From Lachnospiraceae bacterium (GTDB lineage: Bacteria > Bacillota > Clostridia > Lachnospirales > Lachnospiraceae), in NCBI GenBank assembly GCA_017480195.1, contig JAFVBE010000035.1, positions 1 to 64,000 of the forward strand: a stretch of 64,000 bases of DNA, read 5' to 3'. Positions 19,420-28,217 of the stretch are shown piece after piece. The notes under the pieces are model-generated. The model did no database searches. It had not been told where the DNA came from and worked only from the letters and a program-made list of their open reading frames with translations. Position 1 is the first letter of the stretch; each line of letters begins with the position of its first letter. A program made the translations under genes and the position numbers.

Positions 19420-20193
19420 TTATACTATCTCAAACGGCACGCCTGTGTCCATAATTTCCATATACACATCCGTCATATAATCTTTAAGATAATTATACAT
19501 ATAATTCATAAAAATTTTCTCAATTCCATAATGTGATGCATCAATTATCGTAAGCCCAGCCTCAACTGCATCTATACCGTCATGATGACCTATATCACCT
19601 GTTATAAGACAGTCAGCATGCATCTTAATTGCTTCTCCTATGACACTTTTGCCGGAGCCCGGTGATACAGCAATTTTCTCTAATCTTGTCAGCTTATCTC
19701 CATATATAATCACATTATCCAAACCAAATACAGACTTTACATGAGCAGCATAATCTATAAGTGAAACAGCCTTATCAAGCATACCAACCTCGCCTATGCC
19801 CTCACCATTTAAGGTCTCGTCAAGCACCTCTGTATTCTTGAGTGAAAGCAGCCTTGCAGCTTCTCGCCCCATTCCACCTTTAGTATCAAAATTTGTGTGC
19901 ATCGCATAGCAGCATATTCCTGCCTCTGCGAGTGATAAAATCTTATTGCCAAGCACTGAATCGTCATTTACCCTTTTTACACTTTTAAAAATCATAGGAT
20001 GGTGCGATACTATCATATCAAAGCCTTGTTCTATAGCATAGCTGCATACCTCTTTCGTAACATCAAGTACAAGAAGAAGTTTTTTGACCTCTTTATTGCC
20101 ACGCCCTACTAAAAGTCCGACATTATCCCAATCAAGTGCATATTCAGGAGGTGACTGCCTATCCAAAATATCAACAATATCCCTACATAACAT
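19420..20193 (-). CDS. Nif3-like dinuclear metal-centre protein (YqfO type)
   Basis: This 257-aa member of the NIF3/GTP cyclohydrolase I type 2-like family forms hexamers with a two-metal site. Metal ligands are visible in MIVSHHPMIF, YAMHTNFD and the C-terminal ASHYGIE. The frame opens at a GTG (20208), but the ATG at 20193 follows GAGGA at eight bases and is preferred. It sits downstream of trmK, the usual trmK-nif3 pairing. The biological function of the family is unsettled. Confidence 0.87.
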   Translation of the reverse strand: MLCRDIVDILDRQSPPEYALDWDNVGLLVGRGNKEVKKLLLVLDVTKEVCSYAIEQGFDMIVSHHPMIFKSVKRVNDDSVLGNKILSLAEAGICCYAMHTNFDTKGGMGREAARLLSLKNTEVLDETLNGEGIGEVGMLDKAVSLIDYAAHVKSVFGLDNVIIYGDKLTRLEKIAVSPGSGKSVIGEAIKMHADCLITGDIGHHDGIDAVEAGLTIIDASHYGIEKIFMNYMYNYLKDYMTDVYMEIMDTGVPFEIV

Positions 20194-20259
20194 TTTAATA
20201 TTCCTCACTTATGTAAATACATAAAACTCTAATAATTTTTGGGCACTATGTAAAACAAA

Positions 20260-21036
20260 CTAAAAGCAATGTAAAACCTCTTCAATCATTTTTACAGCTT
20301 TTTTTAATTCAGCAATTTTTTTCATTGAATTATCCGTCTTTACATCAGATAATTTATCAACCAATTCTTTATTCTTATGTAGCTGCATAAGTAAATATTC
20401 CTTTAACACGAAATCTTTTCTCTGTATAAGCAGCTTACCGTACAATAGTTCAATATCTGAGTAATTAATATATTGCGAGTAACATATATCCTGTAAACCT
20501 TTATTTCCATAATCCTTTAATTTCACAGCCTGCATATCCAAAGCAACAGAACTCTTATGTGGTACAGCCTTAATAACCACATAATACTTGCCTTCATCAA
20601 TAAGCATTCTCTCGTCAACAATTATATAGCCTGTATCCAACAAATACCTTCTTACCTTCTCAGGCTCCGATTGTGGCTGCAATATAAGTCCTATACCGTA
20701 CTCAAGCTGTGCTCTGCCCTTCTTAAGTATGTCCACAATAAGCTCTCCACCCATACCTGATATAATAGCCTGCTCTGTCTCTCCGACATCAATCTTATCA
20801 AAGCCATCCGATATTCGTGTGTCAATCCTTGAAGACAGACCATACATATCTATGTTATTACGAGCAATATCAAGGGGACCTTGCCTTACATCTGCAGCGA
20901 TTACCCTGTCAGCTCTGCCGCTCTGTATCAGATATATGGATATGAAAGCATGATCACAACCTATATCAGCTATGCTTTTCTTATCTGCCATATCTGCTAT
21001 TGTCTGCATCCTCGGTGATAACTTTATATATGACAT
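20260..21036 (-). CDS. trmK: tRNA (adenine(22)-N1)-methyltransferase
   Basis: TrmK methylates N1 of A22 in tRNA using S-adenosylmethionine. The 258-aa protein starts MSYIKLSPRMQTIADM, with the SAM site IADIGCDHAFIS (about 21-32) and the catalytic-region motif ISGMGGELIVDIL. The C-terminal third is coiled coil, as in the B. subtilis enzyme. The start lies 9 bp after the rpoD stop with AGAGG six bases before the ATG. Confidence 0.93.
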   Translation of the reverse strand: MSYIKLSPRMQTIADMADKKSIADIGCDHAFISIYLIQSGRADRVIAADVRQGPLDIARNNIDMYGLSSRIDTRISDGFDKIDVGETEQAIISGMGGELIVDILKKGRAQLEYGIGLILQPQSEPEKVRRYLLDTGYIIVDERMLIDEGKYYVVIKAVPHKSSVALDMQAVKLKDYGNKGLQDICYSQYINYSDIELLYGKLLIQRKDFVLKEYLLMQLHKNKELVDKLSDVKTDNSMKKIAELKKAVKMIEEVLHCF

Positions 21037-21045
21037 AGTATACCT

Positions 21046-22257
21046 CTAGTTGTTATCATCCAGATAATCCTTAAGCTTTCTGCTTCTGCTTGGGTGTCTT
21101 AGCTTTCTCAATGCCTTAGCCTCAATCTGTCTTATACGCTCTCTGGTTACATTGAACTCCTTGCCGACCTCCTCGAGTGTTCTGGCGCGTCCGTCATCAA
21201 GGCCAAATCTGAGTCTTAATACCTTCTGCTCTCTCTCAGTCAGGGTTCCAAGCACATCTACAAGCTGCTCCTTAAGTAATGTGAAGGCAGCGGCCTCGGC
21301 AGGAACAGGGACATTCTCATCCTGTATGAAATCACCTAAATGACTGTCCTCCTCCTCACCTATAGGAGTCTCAAGAGATACCGGTTCCTGAGATATCTTA
21401 AGTATTTCTCTTACTCTCTCAACCGGAATATCCATCTCCTCTGCTATCTCCTCAGGAAGCGGCTCCCTGCCAAGCTCCTGAAGAAGCTGTCTGGATACTC
21501 TGATAAGCTTATTAATTGTCTCCACCATATGAACAGGAATACGGATAGTTCTTGCCTGATCTGCAATAGCGCGTGTTATAGCCTGTCTTATCCACCAGGT
21601 AGCATAGGTAGAAAACTTATAACCCTTTCTGTAATCAAACTTCTCAACAGCCTTGATAAGTCCTAAGTTTCCCTCTTGTATAAGGTCTAAGAAAAGCATA
21701 CCTCTTCCGACATATCTTTTAGCAATACTTACAACCAGTCTTAAGTTGGCTTCTGCAAGCTTTTTCTTAGCTTCCTCATCGCCTTCCTCCATCTTCTTTG
21801 CAAGCTCTATCTCTTCATCAGCACTAAGGAGAGGAACCTTACCGATTTCTTTTAAGTACATTCTTACAGGATCATCTATGCTTACGCCATCAGGAGCACT
21901 AAGATCTATGTTCTCCACATCTACATCAAGATCCTCCTCCTCAGCCGCAAGAAGAAGATCGTCAGGTTCATCATCATCGTCATCAGCAGTAATATTTAAT
22001 ACATCTACATTGTGAGCCTCAAGATATTCGAAAATCATAGTCATTCGCTCCGTATTAAGCTCTATCTCTTTGCAGTCCTTAAAATGATCTATAATCTCAG
22101 TATCCTCAATAACCATCTTCTTTTTCTTAGCAAGCTCAAGAAGCTCAGCCATCTTAGCCTCAAATTTTTCTTTCACAGTCTCACTGTCCTTTGTGCCCGC
22201 TTCATCCTGTAACAACTCATTCTCAACATTATTACTTTTCTTCTTTTTCTCTGCCAT
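21046..22257 (-). CDS. rpoD: Primary sigma factor SigA (RpoD)
   Basis: This is the housekeeping sigma factor of RNA polymerase, 403 aa. Region 1.2 is [20 protein letters not shown], region 2 includes [18 protein letters not shown] and the -10-reading helix [14 protein letters not shown], region 3 follows, and region 4 has [20 protein letters not shown] for the -35 element. The acidic stretch [19 protein letters not shown] in the 1.1-like region is long. It follows dnaG in the usual macromolecular-synthesis order. The promoters listed here fit its TTGACA/TATAAT specificity. Confidence 0.98.
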   Translation of the reverse strand: MAEKKKKSNNVENELLQDEAGTKDSETVKEKFEAKMAELLELAKKKKMVIEDTEIIDHFKDCKEIELNTERMTMIFEYLEAHNVDVLNITADDDDDEPDDLLLAAEEEDLDVDVENIDLSAPDGVSIDDPVRMYLKEIGKVPLLSADEEIELAKKMEEGDEEAKKKLAEANLRLVVSIAKRYVGRGMLFLDLIQEGNLGLIKAVEKFDYRKGYKFSTYATWWIRQAITRAIADQARTIRIPVHMVETINKLIRVSRQLLQELGREPLPEEIAEEMDIPVERVREILKISQEPVSLETPIGEEEDSHLGDFIQDENVPVPAEAAAFTLLKEQLVDVLGTLTEREQKVLRLRFGLDDGRARTLEEVGKEFNVTRERIRQIEAKALRKLRHPSRSRKLKDYLDDNN

Positions 22258-22288
22258 TTATCTATATCCTCCCATAGTGATAAATATT

Positions 22289-24082
22289 TTAACCATTCTT
22301 CAAAGAAATATGTAACTTTGAAATCTTAGCCTTCATTTTTATAAGCTCCTGAAATTTCTCCACATCGCTCGTGCACTGTGGCAGCTTCCAGTCTATGTAG
22401 CTTATCTTGGTTTTTCTAACCAAATCATTTATCGCCCTTTCCTCTTCCTCGTCATCCATCTCAAAGGGCAGCTCAGTCTGCATTATACCAGCCACAACTC
22501 TCTGCTTGTCCACATCATCGAATTTATCAAGTATGGCTGCGGGCTTAACACCTCCAGTATTCCTATACTGTGCAAAAAGCTCAGTTGCAACCGGATGAAT
22601 ATTCTCCTCATAAAAATCCTCCTCAGAAATAATATCCTCAAGAATTTTAAATAGCCTTATATCATTAATCATCCATGTAAGCAGAAGTCTCTGCGTCTTG
22701 GTTAAATCATTATTCCCTCTTTCCTCATTTCTTATATTATTACCTCTGTCAGTTGCAAAATTCGTCTCAAGCACGGCATTCTGCGTTTCAATTGTTCCAT
22801 ATTTGGTAACCATGTTCTTAAGACCATCCCTGTCGAGATTATATTTATCTGCGACTGCATCTATATAACTATGTCTTGCAACAGGTTCTTCAATGGATGA
22901 AAGTCGTTTCGCAACCTCCTTTGTAAATTTTATCTTTTCCTCAGGATCCCTGAGATTAAAATTACCTGATATAGTATCAACCTCAAATACAATACCGGTC
23001 ACAGCATTTCGTATACGATCCTCATACACTTCTTTACCAAGGTTTTTGATAAACTCATCAGGATCCTTATATGGCTTCATATCAATAACCCTTGTAGTAA
23101 GTCCAACCTCCCTGAAAATCCCTATAGCTTTCAGTGTGGCATTGGTTCCTGCACCGTCACTGTCATAAGCAAGGTAAACCTCATCCGTATACCTCTTGAT
23201 AATATTGGCATGTCCCATGGTAAGCGCCGTGCCAAGCGAGGCAACAGCATTATCAAACCCTGCCTGATGCATGGATATAACATCCATATAGCCCTCGCAA
23301 ATAATAATCCCTCTTTTTTTGGAGCGTCTGGCGATATTCATTGCAAAAAGATTATGGCTTTTATCAAATATCTGAGTCTCTCTCGTATTCAGGTATTTGG
23401 GTGTTCCATCGCCTAACACTCTACCGCCAAAAGCTATTACCTTGCCATTAATATCAGTAATCGGTACCATAACCCTGTTCCAAAACATATCAGTTGCACC
23501 CTTGCTCTCGGCAAATGAAATCAACCCCGTATCTCTCAGTTGTTCGTCCTTATATCCTTTATTCTTCAAATACCTATACAAATCATTCGGATAAATATCA
23601 GAATATCCCATGCCAAAATTATGGATTGTCTCCTCTGTAAAGCCTCTGTTCTCAAGATATTCTCTCGCCTTTGCTCCGTGTTCCGTCTTCATCAGAAGAT
23701 AATGAAAATAACCCGCAGCTACCTTATTAATCTCCTTAAGCACAACCTTGTAATTCTCTTTTGCCTTCCTCTCCTCGCTCATATCCTGTTCAGGAAGCTG
23801 ATAACCGCATCTGTCAGCTAAAAGCTTAACCGCCTCCGGAAAGGAATAATTCTCATATTCCATAATGAATGTATATACATTGCCACCTACTCCACAGCCA
23901 AAGCAGTGGTACATCTGCTTGTCTCGGCTTACATGGAAGGACGGCGTCTTCTCATGATGAAACGGGCAACACGCGGTATATGAATTACCTTTATGCTTAA
24001 GACTTACATATCCTCCTATAACATCGATAATGTCATTTCTGCTCCTGACTTCTTCTATAACATCATCGGAATAATATGCCAT
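22289..24082 (-). CDS. dnaG: DNA primase DnaG
   Basis: DnaG synthesises RNA primers at replication forks. The 597-aa protein has an N-terminal CHC2 zinc-binding domain (CCPFHHEKTPSF, YHCFGCG), a Toprim catalytic core with IICEGYMDVI and the acidic DSDGAG, and a helical C-terminus that binds DnaB. The open frame reaches 24115, but the ATG at 24082 starts the conserved MAYYSDDVIEEV and has AGAGG eight to nine bases upstream. With this start there is a 20-bp gap from dgt instead of an overlap. Confidence 0.96.
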   Translation of the reverse strand: MAYYSDDVIEEVRSRNDIIDVIGGYVSLKHKGNSYTACCPFHHEKTPSFHVSRDKQMYHCFGCGVGGNVYTFIMEYENYSFPEAVKLLADRCGYQLPEQDMSEERKAKENYKVVLKEINKVAAGYFHYLLMKTEHGAKAREYLENRGFTEETIHNFGMGYSDIYPNDLYRYLKNKGYKDEQLRDTGLISFAESKGATDMFWNRVMVPITDINGKVIAFGGRVLGDGTPKYLNTRETQIFDKSHNLFAMNIARRSKKRGIIICEGYMDVISMHQAGFDNAVASLGTALTMGHANIIKRYTDEVYLAYDSDGAGTNATLKAIGIFREVGLTTRVIDMKPYKDPDEFIKNLGKEVYEDRIRNAVTGIVFEVDTISGNFNLRDPEEKIKFTKEVAKRLSSIEEPVARHSYIDAVADKYNLDRDGLKNMVTKYGTIETQNAVLETNFATDRGNNIRNEERGNNDLTKTQRLLLTWMINDIRLFKILEDIISEEDFYEENIHPVATELFAQYRNTGGVKPAAILDKFDDVDKQRVVAGIMQTELPFEMDDEEEERAINDLVRKTKISYIDWKLPQCTSDVEKFQELIKMKAKISKLHISLKNG

Positions 24083-24102
24083 ACAATGACACCTCTCAAT
24101 CT

Positions 24103-25119
24103 CTATCTCTGCCATGAATTAGGAATAAATAATTCCTTGGCCTTTCCTACAGCATAATTATCTGTCATACCTGCTATATAATCACATACGACAACTGCTT
24201 TTTCCTCACCGTTTTCTATGTAAGATATATACTCCTCAGGCAGCCTGTCAATATGCTCCATATATTCATTAAAAAGCATCCCTATAAGAGTTTCTGCTTT
24301 AACCTCTTCGCCTTTCGCAATAGGATTAGTATATAAATCCCTGAACATAAAACTTCTTAGTTCCGCAAATGCTTGGCTGTACTCCTCAGGCATGGCTATA
24401 ACTTCCTTATCTATGCTAAATGTAACCGTCGCATGTATCAGATTATTGATTCTGTCTCTGGTTGAATGTCCAAGCATATTTGTACACTCAGCAGGCAGAG
24501 ATTCCTCTGTAAGAAGTCCTGCCCTTATGCCATCATCTATATCATGGTTTACATAAGCTATCTTATCCGAAATCCTGACTATATGTCCCTCCAATGTCGA
24601 AGGGTTGCAGCTTGTCTTGTGATTGACAATTCCATCTCTTACCTCCCAGGTAAGATTAAGTCCCCTGCCGTTCTTCTCTAATCTATCCACCACTCTTAAG
24701 CTTTGCTCATTATGTAGAAAAGGCTTATGAATATAATCCTTAGCATACCTTGTAAGAGCCCTCTCTCCTGCATGTCCAAACGGCGTATGTCCCAAATCAT
24801 GTCCCAAAGCTATTGCCTCGGTCAAATCCTCGTTAAGCCTAAGCGCCCTCGCTATAGTCCTCGCTATCTGAGCAACCTCAAGCGTATGTGTAAGTCTGGT
24901 TCTGTAATGATCATCATCCGGAGCTAAAAAAACCTGCGTCTTATGCTTTAACCTCCTGAATGATTTAGAATGTATAATGCGGTCCCTGTCTCTCTGAAAA
25001 TCAGTTCTTATATCGCATTTTTCTTCACAAATTGCCCTGCCTCTGCTCTCATCAGCAAAAGATGCGCAGTCTCTATATATATCATGCTCTCTTTTCTCGA
25101 ATTCTTCCCTTAAAAGCAT
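24103..25119 (-). CDS. dgt: dGTPase-like HD-domain triphosphohydrolase
   Basis: This protein belongs to the dGTP triphosphohydrolase-like family (dNTP to deoxynucleoside plus triphosphate). The HD metal ligands are visible in TRLTHTLEVAQIAR, LGHDLGHTPFGHAGE and RISDKIAYVNHDIDD. The length with the preferred start is 338 aa, typical of the shorter Firmicute form. The frame opens at 25185, but the ATG at 25119 follows AAAGGG at eight bases and begins MLLREEFEKRE. It is the first gene before dnaG-rpoD, as in many clostridia. Its dNTP specificity is unknown. Confidence 0.9.
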   Translation of the reverse strand: MLLREEFEKREHDIYRDCASFADESRGRAICEEKCDIRTDFQRDRDRIIHSKSFRRLKHKTQVFLAPDDDHYRTRLTHTLEVAQIARTIARALRLNEDLTEAIALGHDLGHTPFGHAGERALTRYAKDYIHKPFLHNEQSLRVVDRLEKNGRGLNLTWEVRDGIVNHKTSCNPSTLEGHIVRISDKIAYVNHDIDDGIRAGLLTEESLPAECTNMLGHSTRDRINNLIHATVTFSIDKEVIAMPEEYSQAFAELRSFMFRDLYTNPIAKGEEVKAETLIGMLFNEYMEHIDRLPEEYISYIENGEEKAVVVCDYIAGMTDNYAVGKAKELFIPNSWQR

Positions 25120-25220
25120 ATTAAGTACCCTTTCAATAATCACATTTCGACAATCATCATTTATATTATTCTTTAAAAAAATCATTTTCCCTTTTTTATT
25201 TTTAATTTTTCATAAAAAAT

Positions 25221-25245
25221 CGGGAAGACATTTTATGTCTTCCCG
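25221..25245 (-). terminator. Rho-independent terminator after yesL copy A
   Basis: Ten-base arms cgggaagaca and tgtcttcccg close a short loop. On the minus strand the hairpin is followed by ATTTTTTA. It lies 12 bp after the yesL stop. Confidence 0.85.
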
Positions 25246-25257
25246 AAATATACTTTT

Positions 25258-26166
25258 TTATTTACTCTTTTTGTTCTTTTTTGAATCCCCGGATTTTTTC
25301 TTGTTATCAGACTTCGATGTCTCCCGCTTATCATCTTCATCAGCTTTCGGTTCTTCCAGTTCTTCAACTTCTTCCGGCACTTCGGCTTCTTCCGACTCTT
25401 CAGCTTCCTCCGACTTCTTTCGAGCCTCTTTAGCCTCCTTGGCAGCCTGCTTCTTAGCCTCTCTGGCTTCCTCCTCAGCTTTTTTCTCGGTATATTCCTC
25501 AAGCTCCTTATTCTTGTTAAATACCTTTCTAACCGTAAATGATGTTCCATAAGCTATAGCTCCGAATATAAACAAAAGCCACATATACCACAGATACAGG
25601 AATAAGGTAGGATAGATTACGCAGAACGCTATAGGCGCAAACCAGGCTATAAATATCTTTATCCAGCTTCCTAAGTATCCTATCGCAAGTATAAAAGAGT
25701 TTTTAAAGGTATTAAACAATGTATTCTCATAACAGGCAATAAGAGGGAATACAAAGGGTACCACAAGGCAGAAGAAAACCACTTCAACTAACAAAACATA
25801 GGTATAAAAGGTTGATATTCCACCCTCAATATTATTAATCATAATGTATTCCGCCAACATAACCGCAAGATATACAAGAATCGCAAGATAAGCCTTTGTA
25901 GCCTGTTTGAAATTTTTCTTGAATTCCGTTATATATCCGGCAAGTACAGTCTCTTCCCTGCCATCCTGAAGTCTTATGCACATGGAATAAAGCGCAGCCA
26001 GCGAAGCACCTATGGTTATAATGGGAAGGCTCGATATGACGAAGCATATATTAAGCGCAAATATATTTCCAAAGCCGTCCATAGCCCTTCTTAAAAAAGG
26101 TCTTGTATCAGCATTCTTATTATCACTTTCAGATATTTTATTATATGAATTATGCCTTTCTGACAT
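25258..26166 (-). CDS. yesL: YesL-family membrane protein, copy A, with long charged tail
   Basis: YesL (DUF624) proteins accompany sugar ABC transporters of the oligosaccharide type. This 302-aa copy has about five hydrophobic segments (FALNICFVISSLPIITIGASL, LAILVYLAVMLAEYIMI, YVLLVEVVFFCLVVPFVF and others) and then a cytosolic tail (about 215-302) made almost wholly of Lys, Glu, Ala and Asp. Copy B (37646-38389) lacks this tail but is otherwise closely similar. The gene follows malG copy A behind a strong hairpin, so it may have separate expression. Its function is unknown. A role in transporter assembly or regulation is only suggested by context. Confidence 0.8.
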   Translation of the reverse strand: MSERHNSYNKISESDNKNADTRPFLRRAMDGFGNIFALNICFVISSLPIITIGASLAALYSMCIRLQDGREETVLAGYITEFKKNFKQATKAYLAILVYLAVMLAEYIMINNIEGGISTFYTYVLLVEVVFFCLVVPFVFPLIACYENTLFNTFKNSFILAIGYLGSWIKIFIAWFAPIAFCVIYPTLFLYLWYMWLLFIFGAIAYGTSFTVRKVFNKNKELEEYTEKKAEEEAREAKKQAAKEAKEARKKSEEAEESEEAEVPEEVEELEEPKADEDDKRETSKSDNKKKSGDSKKNKKSK

Positions 26167-26244
26167 AAATATTCTCCTTAATTAAAAAATATAAAATCCA
26201 CTAAAAATCAGACCATATCAAAATTTCAAATATATCATTTAATT

Positions 26245-26280
26245 AAATAAGGTGTACCATATTATCGGTACACCTTATTT
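26245..26280 (-). terminator. Hairpin between malG copy A and yesL copy A
   Basis: Fourteen-base arms (aaataaggtgtacc and its complement) around an 8-base loop, flanked by A/T-rich runs. Copy B has a near-identical hairpin at 37530-37563, so the feature was duplicated together with the operon. Confidence 0.75.
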
Positions 26281-26303
26281 TAAAATATACATATAATATA
26301 TTA

Positions 26304-27164
26304 TTACTCCTTTACTCCTCCGAGAGCAACACCTGCGATAATGTATTTAGATAAGATAAAGTACATTACTAAAAGAGGTAATACTGTAACGAAGAGTCCA
26401 CAGTAAATCTGACCCCAGTCTCTTTCCTTATCGTTAGCCTTAAGAGCTTCTACATACATAGGCATTGTCATCTTCTGTCTCTCTGTACCAAGGACAAGAG
26501 AAGGAACATAAAGATTGTTCCATGTTGCTACGAAACCGAATATTGCCTGAGTAGCCATAGCCGGCTTAAGCAATGGAAGTACTATTGTATTAAATGTCTT
26601 AAACTCACTTGAACCATCGATTCTGGCAGCTTCTACAATTTCCAATGAAAGACCTGTCTCCATATACTGCTTCATAAAGTAAACAGTAGTAGGTGCAGCC
26701 ATAGCAGGAATTATAAGTGGCCAGTAAGTTCCATAAAGATGAGTTAATCTACAAACCTTAATGAAACCAACGACTGAAACCTGAGTAGGAATCATCATAA
26801 TAGCATAGATGAAGCCCCACATAAAGTCTCTACCCTTAAACTTATAAGCTGTTACTGCGTAAGCAGTAAGTGAACCGAAATAAATCTGAAGTATAGTAGC
26901 AGGTACAGTGATGATAAGCGAATGAAGCATAGCCTGCAATACATTGACACCACTTGTCTTAGCTCCTGCTGCAATAAGGTTCTTAAAGTTAGTTGCAAAC
27001 TGTGAACCCGGCAAAAGCTTAATACCTGTAACAATCTTAGCTGTTGGTAAAGTTGAGTTAATTATCAAAATATAAAATGGTAAAATAGATATTGCACAAA
27101 GTAAAACACAGATTATATATCTTACCAATTTGACTGTTGAATATCCTTTAACTTCCTGATCCAA
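26304..27164 (-). CDS. Sugar ABC transporter permease (MalG/AraQ type), copy A
   Basis: This is the inner-membrane subunit of a carbohydrate ABC importer, 286 aa, with six predicted helices. The EAA loop that contacts the ATPase is EAARIDGSSEFKTFNTIVLPLLKP. The start is TTG eight bases after AGGTG, overlapping the upstream gene end region. It shares roughly 90% of its residues with copy B (36645-37505) by eye. No ATPase gene is in the cluster, so a shared MsmK-like ATPase elsewhere is expected, as is usual for this class. Confidence 0.92.
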   Translation of the reverse strand: MDQEVKGYSTVKLVRYIICVLLCAISILPFYILIINSTLPTAKIVTGIKLLPGSQFATNFKNLIAAGAKTSGVNVLQAMLHSLIITVPATILQIYFGSLTAYAVTAYKFKGRDFMWGFIYAIMMIPTQVSVVGFIKVCRLTHLYGTYWPLIIPAMAAPTTVYFMKQYMETGLSLEIVEAARIDGSSEFKTFNTIVLPLLKPAMATQAIFGFVATWNNLYVPSLVLGTERQKMTMPMYVEALKANDKERDWGQIYCGLFVTVLPLLVMYFILSKYIIAGVALGGVKE

Positions 27165-27174
27165 TCTCTTTCAC

Positions 27175-28116
27175 CTACCTTCCATCATTAGTCTTATCCT
27201 GAGTAAGCTTGTAGAATATCAAGCTTATTATCATAGTTACAACGAAAAGAACTATCGAATAAGAAGCGGCACGACCTAAGTTCTGAGCAGGACTTACAGC
27301 AGTATAATTCTTGATAAGCATCATAACAGTAGTTGTGGAATTAACCGCCTGACCATTAAACAGAACGACAGGACCACCATCATTAAACAATGCAGGTATA
27401 TCGTACATCTGTAAACCACCGATAGCGGATGTTACAAGTGTGTACTGTAAGATAGGCTTAAGCAATGGAAGTGTAATCTGGAAGAACTGCTGTCTGCTGC
27501 TCGCTCCATCAACCATAGCTGCCTCGTAAAGTGAAGGATTAATACCCATGATACCGGCACAAAGGACAATCATAGTATTACCATACCACATCCAGAACTG
27601 GATAAATGCGATAATTATGAGTGATGCCCAACCGGTCTTAAGGAAGCCGTCCTTACCAACCCAGCCCCATTTTCGAACAAGACTTGTGATTGGTCCGTTT
27701 GTCTCAAACATACTGTAGAACAATACAGCGATTGTTGCTGCAGTTATAATATTTGGCATATACATTATAACCTTGTATATACCGTTACCCTTTAATTTAT
27801 ACTTTATGTCAGTAAACCATGCTGCAAGTAAAAGTGAAAGTAATATCTGAGGGATAAAGTTCAATATCCATAATACAACAGTTACTCCGAGAGCCTTCCA
27901 AATCTCTCCACCACCAAGGTCACCAAATACATAGTTCTTGAAGTTACCAAAGCCGAAAGACTCCGTTATATTTCTACCATTCTTAGCAGAATATATGAGA
28001 GAATTATAAAAAGTATATATCAGCGGATATAACTGAAATACTAAAAATACTACGAAGAAAGGAACCGCAAATAAGACACCATATTTACCATGTTCCACTG
28101 ATTTTTTCTTTTTCAA
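27175..28116 (-). CDS. Sugar ABC transporter permease (MalF/UgpA type), copy A
   Basis: This partner permease of the importer has 313 aa and six helices. The EAA loop is EAAMVDGASSRQQFFQITLPLLKP. The open frame begins with an ATG at 28134, but that ATG is part of the GGGAGGAGG ribosome site. The TTG at 28116 gives MKKKKSVEHGKYGV, matching copy B, which starts GTG at the equivalent place. It is close to copy B along its length. A hairpin lies between it and the upstream binding-protein gene. Confidence 0.92.
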   Translation of the reverse strand: MKKKKSVEHGKYGVLFAVPFFVVFLVFQLYPLIYTFYNSLIYSAKNGRNITESFGFGNFKNYVFGDLGGGEIWKALGVTVVLWILNFIPQILLSLLLAAWFTDIKYKLKGNGIYKVIMYMPNIITAATIAVLFYSMFETNGPITSLVRKWGWVGKDGFLKTGWASLIIIAFIQFWMWYGNTMIVLCAGIMGINPSLYEAAMVDGASSRQQFFQITLPLLKPILQYTLVTSAIGGLQMYDIPALFNDGGPVVLFNGQAVNSTTTVMMLIKNYTAVSPAQNLGRAASYSIVLFVVTMIISLIFYKLTQDKTNDGR

Positions 28117-28153
28117 AGCGTAACCTCCTCCCATGAATGATTTTTTTTACAAT

Positions 28154-28187
28154 ACACGCACCGGCAAAATTACTACCGATGCGTGCA
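28154..28187 (-). other. Intercistronic hairpin between SBP-A and malF-A
   Basis: Arms near 28154-28163 and 28176-28187 (cacgcaccgg against ccgatgcgtg with one mismatch). No U-run follows on the minus strand, so this looks more like an RNA-stabilising or attenuating hairpin than a full terminator. This would leave more binding protein than permease. Confidence 0.5.
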
Positions 28188-28217
28188 TAATTATCGTTAT
28201 AAAATAACTTCTAACAA

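Noticed and set aside
25233-25552. Two 105-codon frames (both strands) overlapping the yesL-A tail
   Set aside because: They are shadows of the low-complexity Lys/Glu codons of yesL copy A and the terminator. Neither has a ribosome site.
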